A stretch of DNA of 64,000 nucleotides from an uncultured Bacteroidales bacterium (GTDB taxonomy: Bacteria > Bacteroidota > Bacteroidia > Bacteroidales > F082), in contig CAJOHD010000005.1 of the NCBI GenBank assembly GCA_905234275.1, positions 172,620 to 236,619 on the forward strand, in the 5' to 3' direction. Positions 44,077-51,075 of this stretch are shown here, piece after piece (positions within the stretch are counted from its first letter, which is position 1; each line of letters opens with the position of its first letter). The notes beneath the pieces were generated by a model. It saw only the letters and a program-made list of their open reading frames with translations, was not told the origin of the DNA and ran no database searches. Both the position numbers and the translations under genes were made by a program.

Positions 44077-44310
44077 CTAATTTCGTTGCTCAACCGTTTC
44101 TTTATTCATCGGCTCCGGCGGATCAACGTTTATTTCTTCCGCACTTCCCTCAATAAAAATATCTCGAGCAATTATTTTGCTTGCATATCTTTTTGTTATA
44201 CAAAAATCGTTGCCAACACGTTCAACGACTTCGATTACAAATGTTTCCGGGCTTGGTTTATTGCCTTTTGCAACGCTCATCAACAAATCAATATAACTGC
44301 TATTGCTCAT
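44077..44310 (-). CDS. Small element protein, unknown function
   Basis: 77 aa (SYIDLLMSVAKGNKPSPETFVIEVVERVGNDF...), soluble, no recognised family. Its start overlaps the end of the 113-aa DUF5681-like gene by 11 nt, which supports coupled translation and that it is a real gene. Last gene of the main element operon. Confidence 0.55.
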   Translation of the reverse strand: MSNSSYIDLLMSVAKGNKPSPETFVIEVVERVGNDFCITKRYASKIIARDIFIEGSAEEINVDPPEPMNKETVEQRN

Positions 44311-44641
44311 TGTTACTATCCTTGTTTAATTCCAAAATCTTATTTGTTATTTCATTTATTGCCTTTTCGGGCAACTCTTCAAGTAATCGCCTTAATTCGT
44401 TATATTCAGCCTCTTTCTGTTCTTTGATACTAACCGCCTGCAGTTTTGGAACTGAAAAGCTTAGAAGCTTCACAATAGCTGCAACATGGTCATCGGGTGA
44501 CAAACTTTTAAGATTTTCAATAAATTTATCTCTCTGGTCGTTGATAATTTCTTCAATCCATGTTTTGAGCTCAGTTGTCACTTTATTTTTAGTACCCTTT
44601 TTCCTTCCCCCTGTTTTGGGGCTGCCTTTTGTCCTGCTCAT
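44300..44641 (-). CDS. DUF5681-like / terminase-small-subunit-like phage protein
   Basis: 113 aa. The opening SPKTGGRKKGTKNKVTTELKTWIEEIINDQRDKFIENLKSLSPDD followed by LLSFSVPKLQAVS matches a protein type frequent beside terminase genes in Bacteroidota phages (basic GRKKGTKNK tail, helical domain, VPK). It may be a small terminase or DNA-packaging adaptor; no large terminase is present, which would fit a satellite that redirects a helper's packaging. Function is inferred from recalled family resemblance only. Confidence 0.6.
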   Translation of the reverse strand: MSRTKGSPKTGGRKKGTKNKVTTELKTWIEEIINDQRDKFIENLKSLSPDDHVAAIVKLLSFSVPKLQAVSIKEQKEAEYNELRRLLEELPEKAINEITNKILELNKDSNNEQ

Positions 44642-44671
44642 ATCTAATCTAATTTCTTCTATTTTAGGTTA

Positions 44672-45445
44672 TTACGACATAACTAGTCCCAGCCTTCTGT
44701 TTCTTTCTTCCAAAGCAGCTTCGTTAACACGTCTATTTTCCAATAAACAACGGATATCCTTACCCATTAACTTTAAGCTATCAAAATAATCTATAACGTA
44801 AAGATCTTTTGCTTTAGTAACAACCTCTTCGTTGTTATTGTCTAGCTGCTCCAATTCTTTGATAATGCTGGCTCTGTCAAACTCATTCCCCCTCCTCATT
44901 CTATCTGGCTTTAGTTCCTTTAATTTGTTTATAGCCCTATCAATATACTCTCGAGGCGGTGTGTCATAATCTATCATGCCCAAAAGAAACAAATCATCAA
45001 AAAGGAGACCGCCACAATATGACACCACCTGGCCACTGCAATGAAGATTATACATCACCGTAAGCAGGGCTTTAATATCGTATTCAGTTATCGGTCTTTT
45101 GCGATCCGTAGTATGACTCTGACAATTAATTTTATTATCCAGGCCTTTTTCCGACCTATAAGCACGGACAAACGCCAACACCTTATCTGCGTATATTCCT
45201 GCTCTAAACTCCCCATATTTGCCAGAAAACCCATTTTCCAGAGCCTCTTCAAGCTCCGACAATGATATATGTGGAAAACTTTTAATAAGCATCTCCGAAA
45301 CATCCTTTGTCAGTTCTACCAAAGTATCTGCATCTGGTGTTTTATAACCTCCCCTTCTATACCTGGTCAAAAGCAATTCCGCTAATTTAACCTGGTAATC
45401 TTCAGAATCAAACAAGGAGCAACTGTCTTTGTTATAACCTTCCAT
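44672..45445 (-). CDS. Phage replication-associated protein (primosome-like), tentative
   Basis: 257 aa, soluble. SLSELEEALENGFSGKYGEFRAGIYADKVLAFVRAYRSEKG is a motif I know from replication-region proteins of Bacteroidota phages (helix, GxyGe(f/y) turn, then AY..e). The C-terminal half is helical and charged (DRAINKLKELKPDRMRRGNEFDRASIIKELEQL). Its start overlaps the DUF6291-like gene end by 14 nt. A role in element replication is inferred from this and the neighbour. Confidence 0.55.
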   Translation of the reverse strand: MEGYNKDSCSLFDSEDYQVKLAELLLTRYRRGGYKTPDADTLVELTKDVSEMLIKSFPHISLSELEEALENGFSGKYGEFRAGIYADKVLAFVRAYRSEKGLDNKINCQSHTTDRKRPITEYDIKALLTVMYNLHCSGQVVSYCGGLLFDDLFLLGMIDYDTPPREYIDRAINKLKELKPDRMRRGNEFDRASIIKELEQLDNNNEEVVTKAKDLYVIDYFDSLKLMGKDIRCLLENRRVNEAALEERNRRLGLVMS

Positions 45446-45836
45446 TTTCTTTTAATTTTTCGATTAATTCTTTATCTTTTATCTTATTACTTATACTTAT
45501 ATCTTGCTGTGAGGCTACCTGTGGGGATTGCCCTTGAGGTAAATTTTTGCAATTTGTTGATTGTAAGGAGTTTATAAATCCATTTCGTTGCCTTTTAAGT
45601 AGTGAAAAAAGTATACCAATTTGTCTCCTTTTGGTATCCGAAAAGGTATCCAAATTGGGTTCTATTCCGTACACCAAATAGAGAAAGGAACGGTCGTAAT
45701 AATCACACCTTTCTTTGTCAGACTGTTGCAGAATAAAATCAATCACATTGTCATAAAGGGTCGCCCTCTCTTTAATCGGCGTCTTGCTTTCCTTTGCCTT
45801 ATCGATAGCCGTTTTAATATCCCTGCGTTTCATCAT
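45432..45836 (-). CDS. DUF6291-like phage protein
   Basis: About 134 aa from the ATG at 45836 (MMKRRDIKTAIDKAKE). This start overlaps the VRR-NUC TGA (ATGA) and has AGGAG 5 nt upstream, a strong Shine-Dalgarno unusual among the window's genes; a longer start at 45866 would overlap more. ERCDYYDRSFLYLVYGIEPNLDTFSDTKRRQIGILFSLLKRQRNGF matches the DUF6291 pattern (dY.G.eP.l......f.llk.q), found near phage replication genes. The C-terminal part is Gln/Ser-rich. Confidence 0.6.
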   Translation of the reverse strand: MMKRRDIKTAIDKAKESKTPIKERATLYDNVIDFILQQSDKERCDYYDRSFLYLVYGIEPNLDTFSDTKRRQIGILFSLLKRQRNGFINSLQSTNCKNLPQGQSPQVASQQDISISNKIKDKELIEKLKENGRL

Positions 45837-46336
45837 ACATCTCCTTTCGTATAGGAGCTCCACCAATTGACAAACTCCGTGAAGTTGTGAACGAGTAAAT
45901 AAACGCCTCCGGCTGCCTCAACCTCTTGTTGATATCTTCGCTGAGCGTCGCTCTGAACATCTCGACCGACCTTGATTTCTATTTTAACGCTGCGACCTTT
46001 GATTGTCGCCGATATGTCCGCACTTCCGTTGGTGGTCGTTGAATAAACCCAGCGAACCGACCCGATCTGACGCGTTCTACCTGTCACATCTTCGACGTTG
46101 TAACGCTCATCAATCATTCGCCCAGTGGTATTGATACGCTCAGCCTGGCAACCATGAAGCTTGAGCCATATAATGACACATTTTGTCAAGCCGTTAGCTG
46201 TGTCGTCTCGATAGCTCGCCTTTACGGGGTATGGGAAATTTGGGTAACACGCAAACTCTTTTTCATTCGCCAGGCGTTCTAGTTCCTTGACTGATTCCGG
46301 CTTTATATATCTTTTTGTTTTACGTCTTGTTTCCAT
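45833..46336 (-). CDS. VRR-NUC domain nuclease
   Basis: 167 aa. The C-terminal half is a VRR-NUC domain of the PD-(D/E)xK type: NGSADISATIKGRSVKIEIKVGRDVQSDAQRRYQQEVEAAGGVYLLVHNFTEFVNWW, with the D, ExK and SxxQ residues in place. The N-terminal half contains LTKCVIIWLKLHGCQAERINTTGR, the usual strand before the active site. Such stand-alone nucleases are common in phages, where they may process recombination or packaging intermediates. It follows the 680-aa gene by 3 nt and overlaps the next gene. Confidence 0.8.
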   Translation of the reverse strand: METRRKTKRYIKPESVKELERLANEKEFACYPNFPYPVKASYRDDTANGLTKCVIIWLKLHGCQAERINTTGRMIDERYNVEDVTGRTRQIGSVRWVYSTTTNGSADISATIKGRSVKIEIKVGRDVQSDAQRRYQQEVEAAGGVYLLVHNFTEFVNWWSSYTKGDV

Positions 46337-46339
46337 GTC

Positions 46340-48382
46340 CTAAAGTCTTAACAGTTTAACTTCTGAAGTCCGACGATCGCTGCTCCAGCGTACCGAGATT
46401 ATAGCGAAATATCTGCCGTATTTCTTCAGATACACTGGTTTTGTAAAGTTAATAGTCTTGAGTTCGTATTCGTTAAGCAAAAAATTATCAGTGATAATCA
46501 TTGGGCGTTTTATTATGTCTTGGTATTCCGCATAATGAGAATTTATCAAACTACCAGCCTCGAGTGATGGCGTAAAAGACAGTTTTATTTCATTTCCCCA
46601 TTTCACAACCCTCATTAAGCGGTATTCACAATCAACAAAAGCAGCTTTATCACCTTCCAGCTTGTATTGAGTTATTTTGTTGCCGCTCGATGCCGCCCAT
46701 GGGAATTCAATAATTGTTTTTTCTTCGTTGAGCGTCTCGTTTTCGACTATCAAAAAACCTTCTGAATTGTTTGGGTATTCCTCTTTCTCATCGACTTTGT
46801 AACAAACCTTATTACGCTGCGAATAATCACCTATAACAAAATTGGTTTCTTCTGCTGAGTCTCTCCCGGTGTCGATGTGTTTGTTACTCCAATCGTAGAC
46901 GTTACCGCTATCCGCATTGTCCGCAAATACGGTAAATGGCACAAAATCAACCGTCTCGGCATCGTTGGGGTTTGTTACGGCAAACAGGCCGTACATTTGG
47001 CAAACAGCTTTTATGTATTCTATTTGCGACATATCCGGCAAATTCTTAACGAGTTCAAAATCAACAAGCGGATACTGGTTGGTTGTGCCCTGTTGGTATG
47101 AATATGAAGCGAAATTGTCTTGAGTAGTGAGCTGAGCGTTTGTGGCAAGATATATATAAGAATCCATCCCACCGCTCCATGTTGGATTACTCGGCGGAGT
47201 GCTCCACGGGTGCTCCCAAACATCATCCGGGAATGATGGTAATTTTTTGCAATTGATAAACATATAGACAATTGGCCAACCAGTTGAGGAGGCTTCAACC
47301 GTAAATGTCTGATTTACGACGTACTTTATATTTGGTTCCCCGTCTCCTTGTGCTGGTGTGATATCTGTACGATTCCTCCCTGCAATGATAGTTAATTTAT
47401 AGTCGTTAGGGTTGTTAAGAATATCTGTCAAAAAAGCGGTAGTAAAACCGCCTGACTTAACACATTTTAGATAAATTGTGTTTATGGTAATATTTACGAC
47501 TCCTTCGCCTTTGTGGATAAACGCCGATTTTGTGTTATTGAAGTATTCAGCAAACTCCGGCTTCATACAGAAAAACCATTTTCTCTTTGTGTCCGTCGCT
47601 CCTCCATGAGTTATCAGCTTAAACACCGCGTCTATTTGTTGGGTTTCAAATGCTATTCCGTTGTTATTGTTTTTTGTCAAAACAATGGCGTTATTTTCCA
47701 TATCCGTTTTAAACTCCCATGGAATATTAAAATTAAGCTTGTTTTCTGCAGTGATTCTCTCCCAAATCTCACGAAGATTAACAAACGGATGAATATTGCA
47801 AAGCGATATCGTTTTATCGTTTCGCTCAACTCCATAGTCATACAATCCGAAAAATATACTACCCGCGCCAGGGTATGGGTTTTCACTTGGTGGGTAACAA
47901 TGACTAACACCGCTCAGCCACATGGGGTCACTGTGTTCGTTGTTTCCCGAACCCTCAAACCATTTTATATAATCGTATTCGCCTTGTGTTAAGTCCCTCA
48001 ATCCAGGCTTATTATCCAGCCAATCTTCAAGAGTATGCATAAGCCCAAACGATATCACAATACTATAGCTGTCACGTTTGCACGTGGTAAAGTAACACCA
48101 CGCCGGGCCGATCATATCAATTCCATTAACATAGACCCTACAATTAATTTTCCTATATGGTTTGCTACTATTACGAGACGGCACCTTGGCTAGATCGAGA
48201 ATCCTGTCATTGTTGATCGTGTGTGGGATATCGACCGTATATGAGGACGAACACGTTATATCCGAAATAGAAGTCAACAAGTTGGATCGATATTCAAGCG
48301 TTATGGGGGTGTTTTCCCAAAGGTCTAACGGCTGATAATCACCATCTGATATCTCAACCTCTATTACAACATTATTTTTCAT
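46340..48382 (-). CDS. Phage-structural-like protein (tail or receptor-binding candidate)
   Basis: 680 aa, the largest gene of the element, no signal peptide. The N-terminus (LWENTPITLEYRSNLLTSISD then SSSYTVDIPHTINNDRILDLA, and YRKINCRVYVNGIDM) resembles a module at the start of Bacteroidota phage structural proteins, in which a target value for a physical coordinate frame is followed by ...sys.ti.iP.t..N..i. The rest is rich in aromatic and polar residues (WFEGSGNN, NPTWSGGMDSY), beta-rich in appearance, and ends RWSSDRRTSEVKLLRL. I call it structural on this resemblance alone. It overlaps the HTH gene by 11 nt and is co-transcribed with the nuclease. Confidence 0.5.
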   Translation of the reverse strand: MKNNVVIEVEISDGDYQPLDLWENTPITLEYRSNLLTSISDITCSSSYTVDIPHTINNDRILDLAKVPSRNSSKPYRKINCRVYVNGIDMIGPAWCYFTTCKRDSYSIVISFGLMHTLEDWLDNKPGLRDLTQGEYDYIKWFEGSGNNEHSDPMWLSGVSHCYPPSENPYPGAGSIFFGLYDYGVERNDKTISLCNIHPFVNLREIWERITAENKLNFNIPWEFKTDMENNAIVLTKNNNNGIAFETQQIDAVFKLITHGGATDTKRKWFFCMKPEFAEYFNNTKSAFIHKGEGVVNITINTIYLKCVKSGGFTTAFLTDILNNPNDYKLTIIAGRNRTDITPAQGDGEPNIKYVVNQTFTVEASSTGWPIVYMFINCKKLPSFPDDVWEHPWSTPPSNPTWSGGMDSYIYLATNAQLTTQDNFASYSYQQGTTNQYPLVDFELVKNLPDMSQIEYIKAVCQMYGLFAVTNPNDAETVDFVPFTVFADNADSGNVYDWSNKHIDTGRDSAEETNFVIGDYSQRNKVCYKVDEKEEYPNNSEGFLIVENETLNEEKTIIEFPWAASSGNKITQYKLEGDKAAFVDCEYRLMRVVKWGNEIKLSFTPSLEAGSLINSHYAEYQDIIKRPMIITDNFLLNEYELKTINFTKPVYLKKYGRYFAIISVRWSSDRRTSEVKLLRL

Positions 48383-48692
48383 TACCGCTCCTTTCTTTCA
48401 ATAGCTGTTTTATGTCGCTCATCTTGTAACGTACTTTCCCTCCAATTCGCACCGGAACTAGGTAGCCGGATTTCTCCCATCGCCATAATGTAGGTTTGGA
48501 CACGCTCAGCATTTCAGCCACTTTGTCTGCGCTCGGATATGTCTCGGCCGCTGTGTCAGTTAGTTTCTGCTCCAGTGCCTTGACTGTCTCTGTCACTAGT
48601 TCCCTGTTTGCTTTGAGCAAATCCCTAACGTTGATAGTCACTTGCATTGTTGGGAATGCTTCTGCAAGTTCTGATAAATTCAATTCTGCCAT
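48372..48692 (-). CDS. Excisionase/MerR-like helix-turn-helix protein
   Basis: 106 aa. Residues about 52-98 form a HTH_17-type winged helix: YPSADKVAEMLSVSKPTLWRWEKSGYLVPVRIGGKVRYKMSDIKQLL. The N-terminal half is helical and could dimerise. Proteins of this type act as excisionases or regulators (AlpA/Xis-like) in mobile elements. First gene of the main element operon, with a TAATTTTG -7 element at 48804-48797 and an inverted repeat in its leader. Confidence 0.8.
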   Translation of the reverse strand: MAELNLSELAEAFPTMQVTINVRDLLKANRELVTETVKALEQKLTDTAAETYPSADKVAEMLSVSKPTLWRWEKSGYLVPVRIGGKVRYKMSDIKQLLKERSGNEK

Positions 48693-48724
48693 ATTGACAA
48701 CTTTTTGTTAATTGTTTCCGGCTT

Positions 48725-48750
48725 CGCTTTTTGATAGCGGACAAAAAGCG
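48725..48750. repeat. Inverted repeat in the leader of the HTH gene
   Basis: CGCTTTTTG (48725-48733) pairs perfectly with CAAAAAGCG (48742-48750) across 8 nt. It lies between the -7 element (48804-48797) and the ATG at 48692; an operator or leader hairpin is possible. Confidence 0.5.
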
Positions 48751-48841
48751 TTTGGCCGTGTCAATACCGACCGCTATTTCGGTTATGTTGACAATGCAAA
48801 ATTAGATATACGATGATTTTACGGCGGTGGTGCTGTGGTGG

Positions 48842-48884
48842 TAAAAACAAACCGCAACACACAGATTATTAGCGTATTGCGGTT
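48842..48884 (-). terminator. Terminator after the integrase/203-aa pair
   Basis: AACCGCAA (48850-48857) pairs with TTGCGGTT (48877-48884); on the minus strand the stem is followed by TTTGTTTTTAC. It separates the integrase transcript from the main operon. Confidence 0.6.
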
Positions 48885-48917
48885 AAATATCGGTGGTTAT
48901 TTTCTCCACCACCTAAT

Positions 48918-49529
48918 TTATGCTATTTTGTACGGATTAAATTCGTTGTTATGATCTTGATTTTGACAATTATAGTTGTCTAATAGCTCTTGTATTGCTT
49001 GTTTTGAATTAGATTTTTTTGATACGTATTGAGTTGAATAACCAATACTCTCGGCGGCTGCTTTTTTCCACTCTTTATCTGTCTTAATACGCCCTTGAAT
49101 AAATAAGATGATACCGCAAATTTTGTTTTTACTAAAATCTTTCAAACTTGAAAAATTGGCACTACTGACACTGTTTAACAAATCGGCATAATCTATCTTT
49201 AACGCTTGTGCCAAATTGTATAAAAGTTGCTTATCTTGCTCTGATATGGCCAGCTTTATTTGTTGAGCGTTTGAATGCTGGTACCAGTATTCGACATCTT
49301 CTTTTAGTCCTTCCGTTTGGGAATAGTGGGCAAAATCCTCGTTGATTGTGTCTATCACTTTCTTTTTAAATCCCAATTTTGATTTAAAGACATCGTCTTT
49401 AGACAGCTGTTTATATAAGCCGTCAAGCATCTCAACCCTTGCATCAGTACACTTGTACAACAAATCTCGATGAATAATTAAATTCAGTTTTACCCTGCTA
49501 ATACTTTTCATAATCTTTGTTTTAATCAT
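48918..49529 (-). CDS. Element protein of unknown function, coupled to integrase
   Basis: 203 aa, soluble, helical. Start at 49529 overlaps the integrase stop by 8 nt; an ATG at 49511 is an alternative. The first half (LIIHRDLLYKCTDARVEMLDGLYKQL...EDVEYWYQHSNAQQ) and a C-terminal HTH-like stretch (EWKKAAAESIGYSTQYVSKKSNSKQAIQELLDNY) suggest DNA binding, but I recognise no family. Coupling to the integrase suggests a role in integration control. Confidence 0.6.
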   Translation of the reverse strand: MIKTKIMKSISRVKLNLIIHRDLLYKCTDARVEMLDGLYKQLSKDDVFKSKLGFKKKVIDTINEDFAHYSQTEGLKEDVEYWYQHSNAQQIKLAISEQDKQLLYNLAQALKIDYADLLNSVSSANFSSLKDFSKNKICGIILFIQGRIKTDKEWKKAAAESIGYSTQYVSKKSNSKQAIQELLDNYNCQNQDHNNEFNPYKIA

Positions 49530-50805
49530 CCAGTAATTTCATCGCGTTTGCTTTTGCATTTTCCGTTATATCAATATACGGTCGCATTGCCTTATAGTCA
49601 CTGTGTCCCGTAAATTTCATAACCATTTGGGGTGCTATGCCTTTACTCAACGCGTTACAAATGAATGTCCTGCGCCCCGTGTGCGTTCCAATCCATTCAT
49701 ATTTAGGGCGTGTCTCCTCGACTCGCTTGCTTCCAACGTAATATGTTTTTGTTATTGGTTGGTCTATCCCGCAAATCTTTGCCATCTCTTTTAAATAGAT
49801 ATTCATTTTCTGATTGGTGATAACCGGTAGGGCTTTCGCGTTCGGATTATCTTCATCGTGATACTTTGCGAGTATTGCCCGCGTCGTATTATTCAGATTG
49901 ATTGTTATTGTGTCGTTTGTTTTTATGGTTGTGATGTGCAGCATATCATCATAAACGCTGTTTTGTGTCAGATGCTCAACGTCAGAATATCTCAACCCGG
50001 AATAACAGCAAAACAAAAAAACGTCTCTCACCTGTTCCAGTCTCTTATTATCAGAAAAATCAAAGTCTCGAACGGTTTTTAATTCGTCCTCATTCAGAAA
50101 TACAATCACTTTCTTTTCGGCCTTGACTCCTTTGGTTTTGCACACTCCCGGGGTGTACATTTCAAAGAATGTGTTTTGATTATATCCGTTGAGCGTCGCC
50201 CATCTCAAAAACCATTTTAACAGCTTTAAATTTTTTGCATTGGTTGAGTTCCTCATCTCTTTCGACTTCAAAAGAAAATCAGCAAAATCATCGAAAAACT
50301 CTTTGTCCAACATTTTAAAAGTGATAGCGAGCCCCCTGTCATCTTCATAACTTCTCAGATGATGCATCAACGTAATAAAACGCTCCGCCGTCGTTGCTTT
50401 CCAGTTGCTATCCTTGCTCTCGGTTTTAATAAATATGTCCATCACCTCAAAAAACGGCATCTCAGAGGCTCTTTTATGGCTTTCGGGGTGATTGTACTCG
50501 TCAATAACATCTTTCAACCAGTCGCGCGTAATGTCCTCACCCGGGATTTTTAAACTTTCCTCCTCGATGTGTTTGCACAACTCGTCAAGTTGTAATTTTA
50601 TTTTGTTGGCTTTTATGACTTCCGTCGTTTGGATTCTGTTAGTCGATTTAATTTGGTTGTTTTTCCTGTCCCAAAAGCTGGGAGTAATATAAATACCGCT
50701 TTTAGCACGCAAACGACAAGCACGCCCCATCGAACAACGGAGCATTATTTCACTTTCCCCGGTTGTGCGACTGATTTTGTCCGACAATGATAAGGTGATT
50801 TTCAT
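49522..50805 (-). CDS. Tyrosine integrase (site-specific recombinase)
   Basis: 427 aa, Bacteroidota phage/transposon integrase type. N-terminal arm-binding part (CRLRAKSGIYITPSFWDRKNNQIK), SAM-like core-binding domain (FFEVMDIFIKTESKDSNWKATTAERFITLMHHL), and a catalytic domain with Arg in CCYSGLRYSDVEHLT, Lys in ITTIKTNDTI, HxxR in GTHTGRRTFICNALSKGI, His in FTGHSDYKAM and Tyr in RPYIDI. It should recombine the tRNA-Arg att core. It sits at the tRNA-distal end, 216 nt from attR, with its promoter inside an arm-site pair. Confidence 0.92.
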   Translation of the reverse strand: MKITLSLSDKISRTTGESEIMLRCSMGRACRLRAKSGIYITPSFWDRKNNQIKSTNRIQTTEVIKANKIKLQLDELCKHIEEESLKIPGEDITRDWLKDVIDEYNHPESHKRASEMPFFEVMDIFIKTESKDSNWKATTAERFITLMHHLRSYEDDRGLAITFKMLDKEFFDDFADFLLKSKEMRNSTNAKNLKLLKWFLRWATLNGYNQNTFFEMYTPGVCKTKGVKAEKKVIVFLNEDELKTVRDFDFSDNKRLEQVRDVFLFCCYSGLRYSDVEHLTQNSVYDDMLHITTIKTNDTITINLNNTTRAILAKYHDEDNPNAKALPVITNQKMNIYLKEMAKICGIDQPITKTYYVGSKRVEETRPKYEWIGTHTGRRTFICNALSKGIAPQMVMKFTGHSDYKAMRPYIDITENAKANAMKLLDD

Positions 50806-50827
50806 AATTCATTTATTTAACACAATG

Positions 50828-50860
50828 CAAAGATAATAAATAATTTCATTTGGTGGACAA
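50828..50860 (-). promoter_or_regulatory. Integrase promoter overlapping an arm site
   Basis: Minus strand TTG (50860-50858), 22 nt, TATCTTTG (50835-50828), 23 nt before the ATG at 50805. The -33 TTG lies within the inverted arm motif GGTGGACAAAA, so integrase binding could repress its own transcription. Confidence 0.55.
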
Positions 50861-50882
50861 AAACACGAAAATTTTGTCCACC
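50852..50882. promoter_or_regulatory. Inverted pair of putative integrase arm sites, right end
   Basis: GGTGGACAAAA (50852-50862) and TTTTGTCCACC (50872-50882) are exact inverted copies separated by 9 bp; the same 11-mer is at 43436-43446 at the other end. Confidence 0.6.
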
Positions 50883-51020
50883 ACAACGAAATTTATTGAA
50901 ATTTAGTGTTATTCCATGAAATATAAAAGACGCTCAGCAGTTTCGTCAAACCCTTAAAATACACAATGTTTCAGCTATTGTTTACAAGTGTTTTAGTTTT
51001 TTGGTTCGTTTCATTCGGTT

Positions 51021-51037
51021 ACTCCCGCCTAGTTCAC
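51021..51037. other. attR core
   Basis: ACTCCCGCCTAGTTCAC, the second copy of the tRNA-Arg 3' end. The 270-nt gap 50806-51075 also holds the integrase promoter, arm sites and the displaced tRNA terminator; no gene is seen in it. Confidence 0.85.
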
Positions 51038-51040
51038 TAA

Positions 51041-51071
51041 AAAAAGCTGACAGAGATGCCAGCTTTTTTTT
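51041..51071. terminator. Original tRNA-Arg terminator, shared with sbcC
   Basis: AAAAAGCTGACA-GAGA-TGCCAGCTTTTT with one mismatch, followed by T-run on the plus strand and A-run on the other. It lies 3 nt past attR and 5 nt from the sbcC stop, as expected for the terminator that originally followed tRNA-Arg. Confidence 0.75.
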
Positions 51072-51075
51072 ATTT

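Larger units (their letters stand above)
43364..51037. mobile_element. 7.66-kb integrated phage-satellite-like element in tRNA-Arg
   Basis: The 17-bp direct repeat ACTCCCGCCTAGTTCAC marks the ends (43364-43380 and 51021-51037). All ten genes inside are on the minus strand: integrase, a 203-aa unknown, excisionase-like HTH, 680-aa phage-structural-like protein, VRR-NUC nuclease, DUF6291-like protein, phage replication-associated protein, DUF5681-like protein, and two small unknowns. There is no capsid, portal, large terminase or conjugation gene. TTTTGTCCACC motifs near both ends look like integrase arm sites. The tRNA terminator now sits just past the right repeat, confirming insertion into a formerly continuous tRNA-terminator-sbcC region. 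Satellite nature is inference; integration is seen directly. Confidence 0.85.

Noticed and set aside
43364..51037. Conjugative transposon or integrative conjugative element
   Set aside because: No relaxase, coupling protein or Tra genes; size and gene types point to phage-derived DNA.
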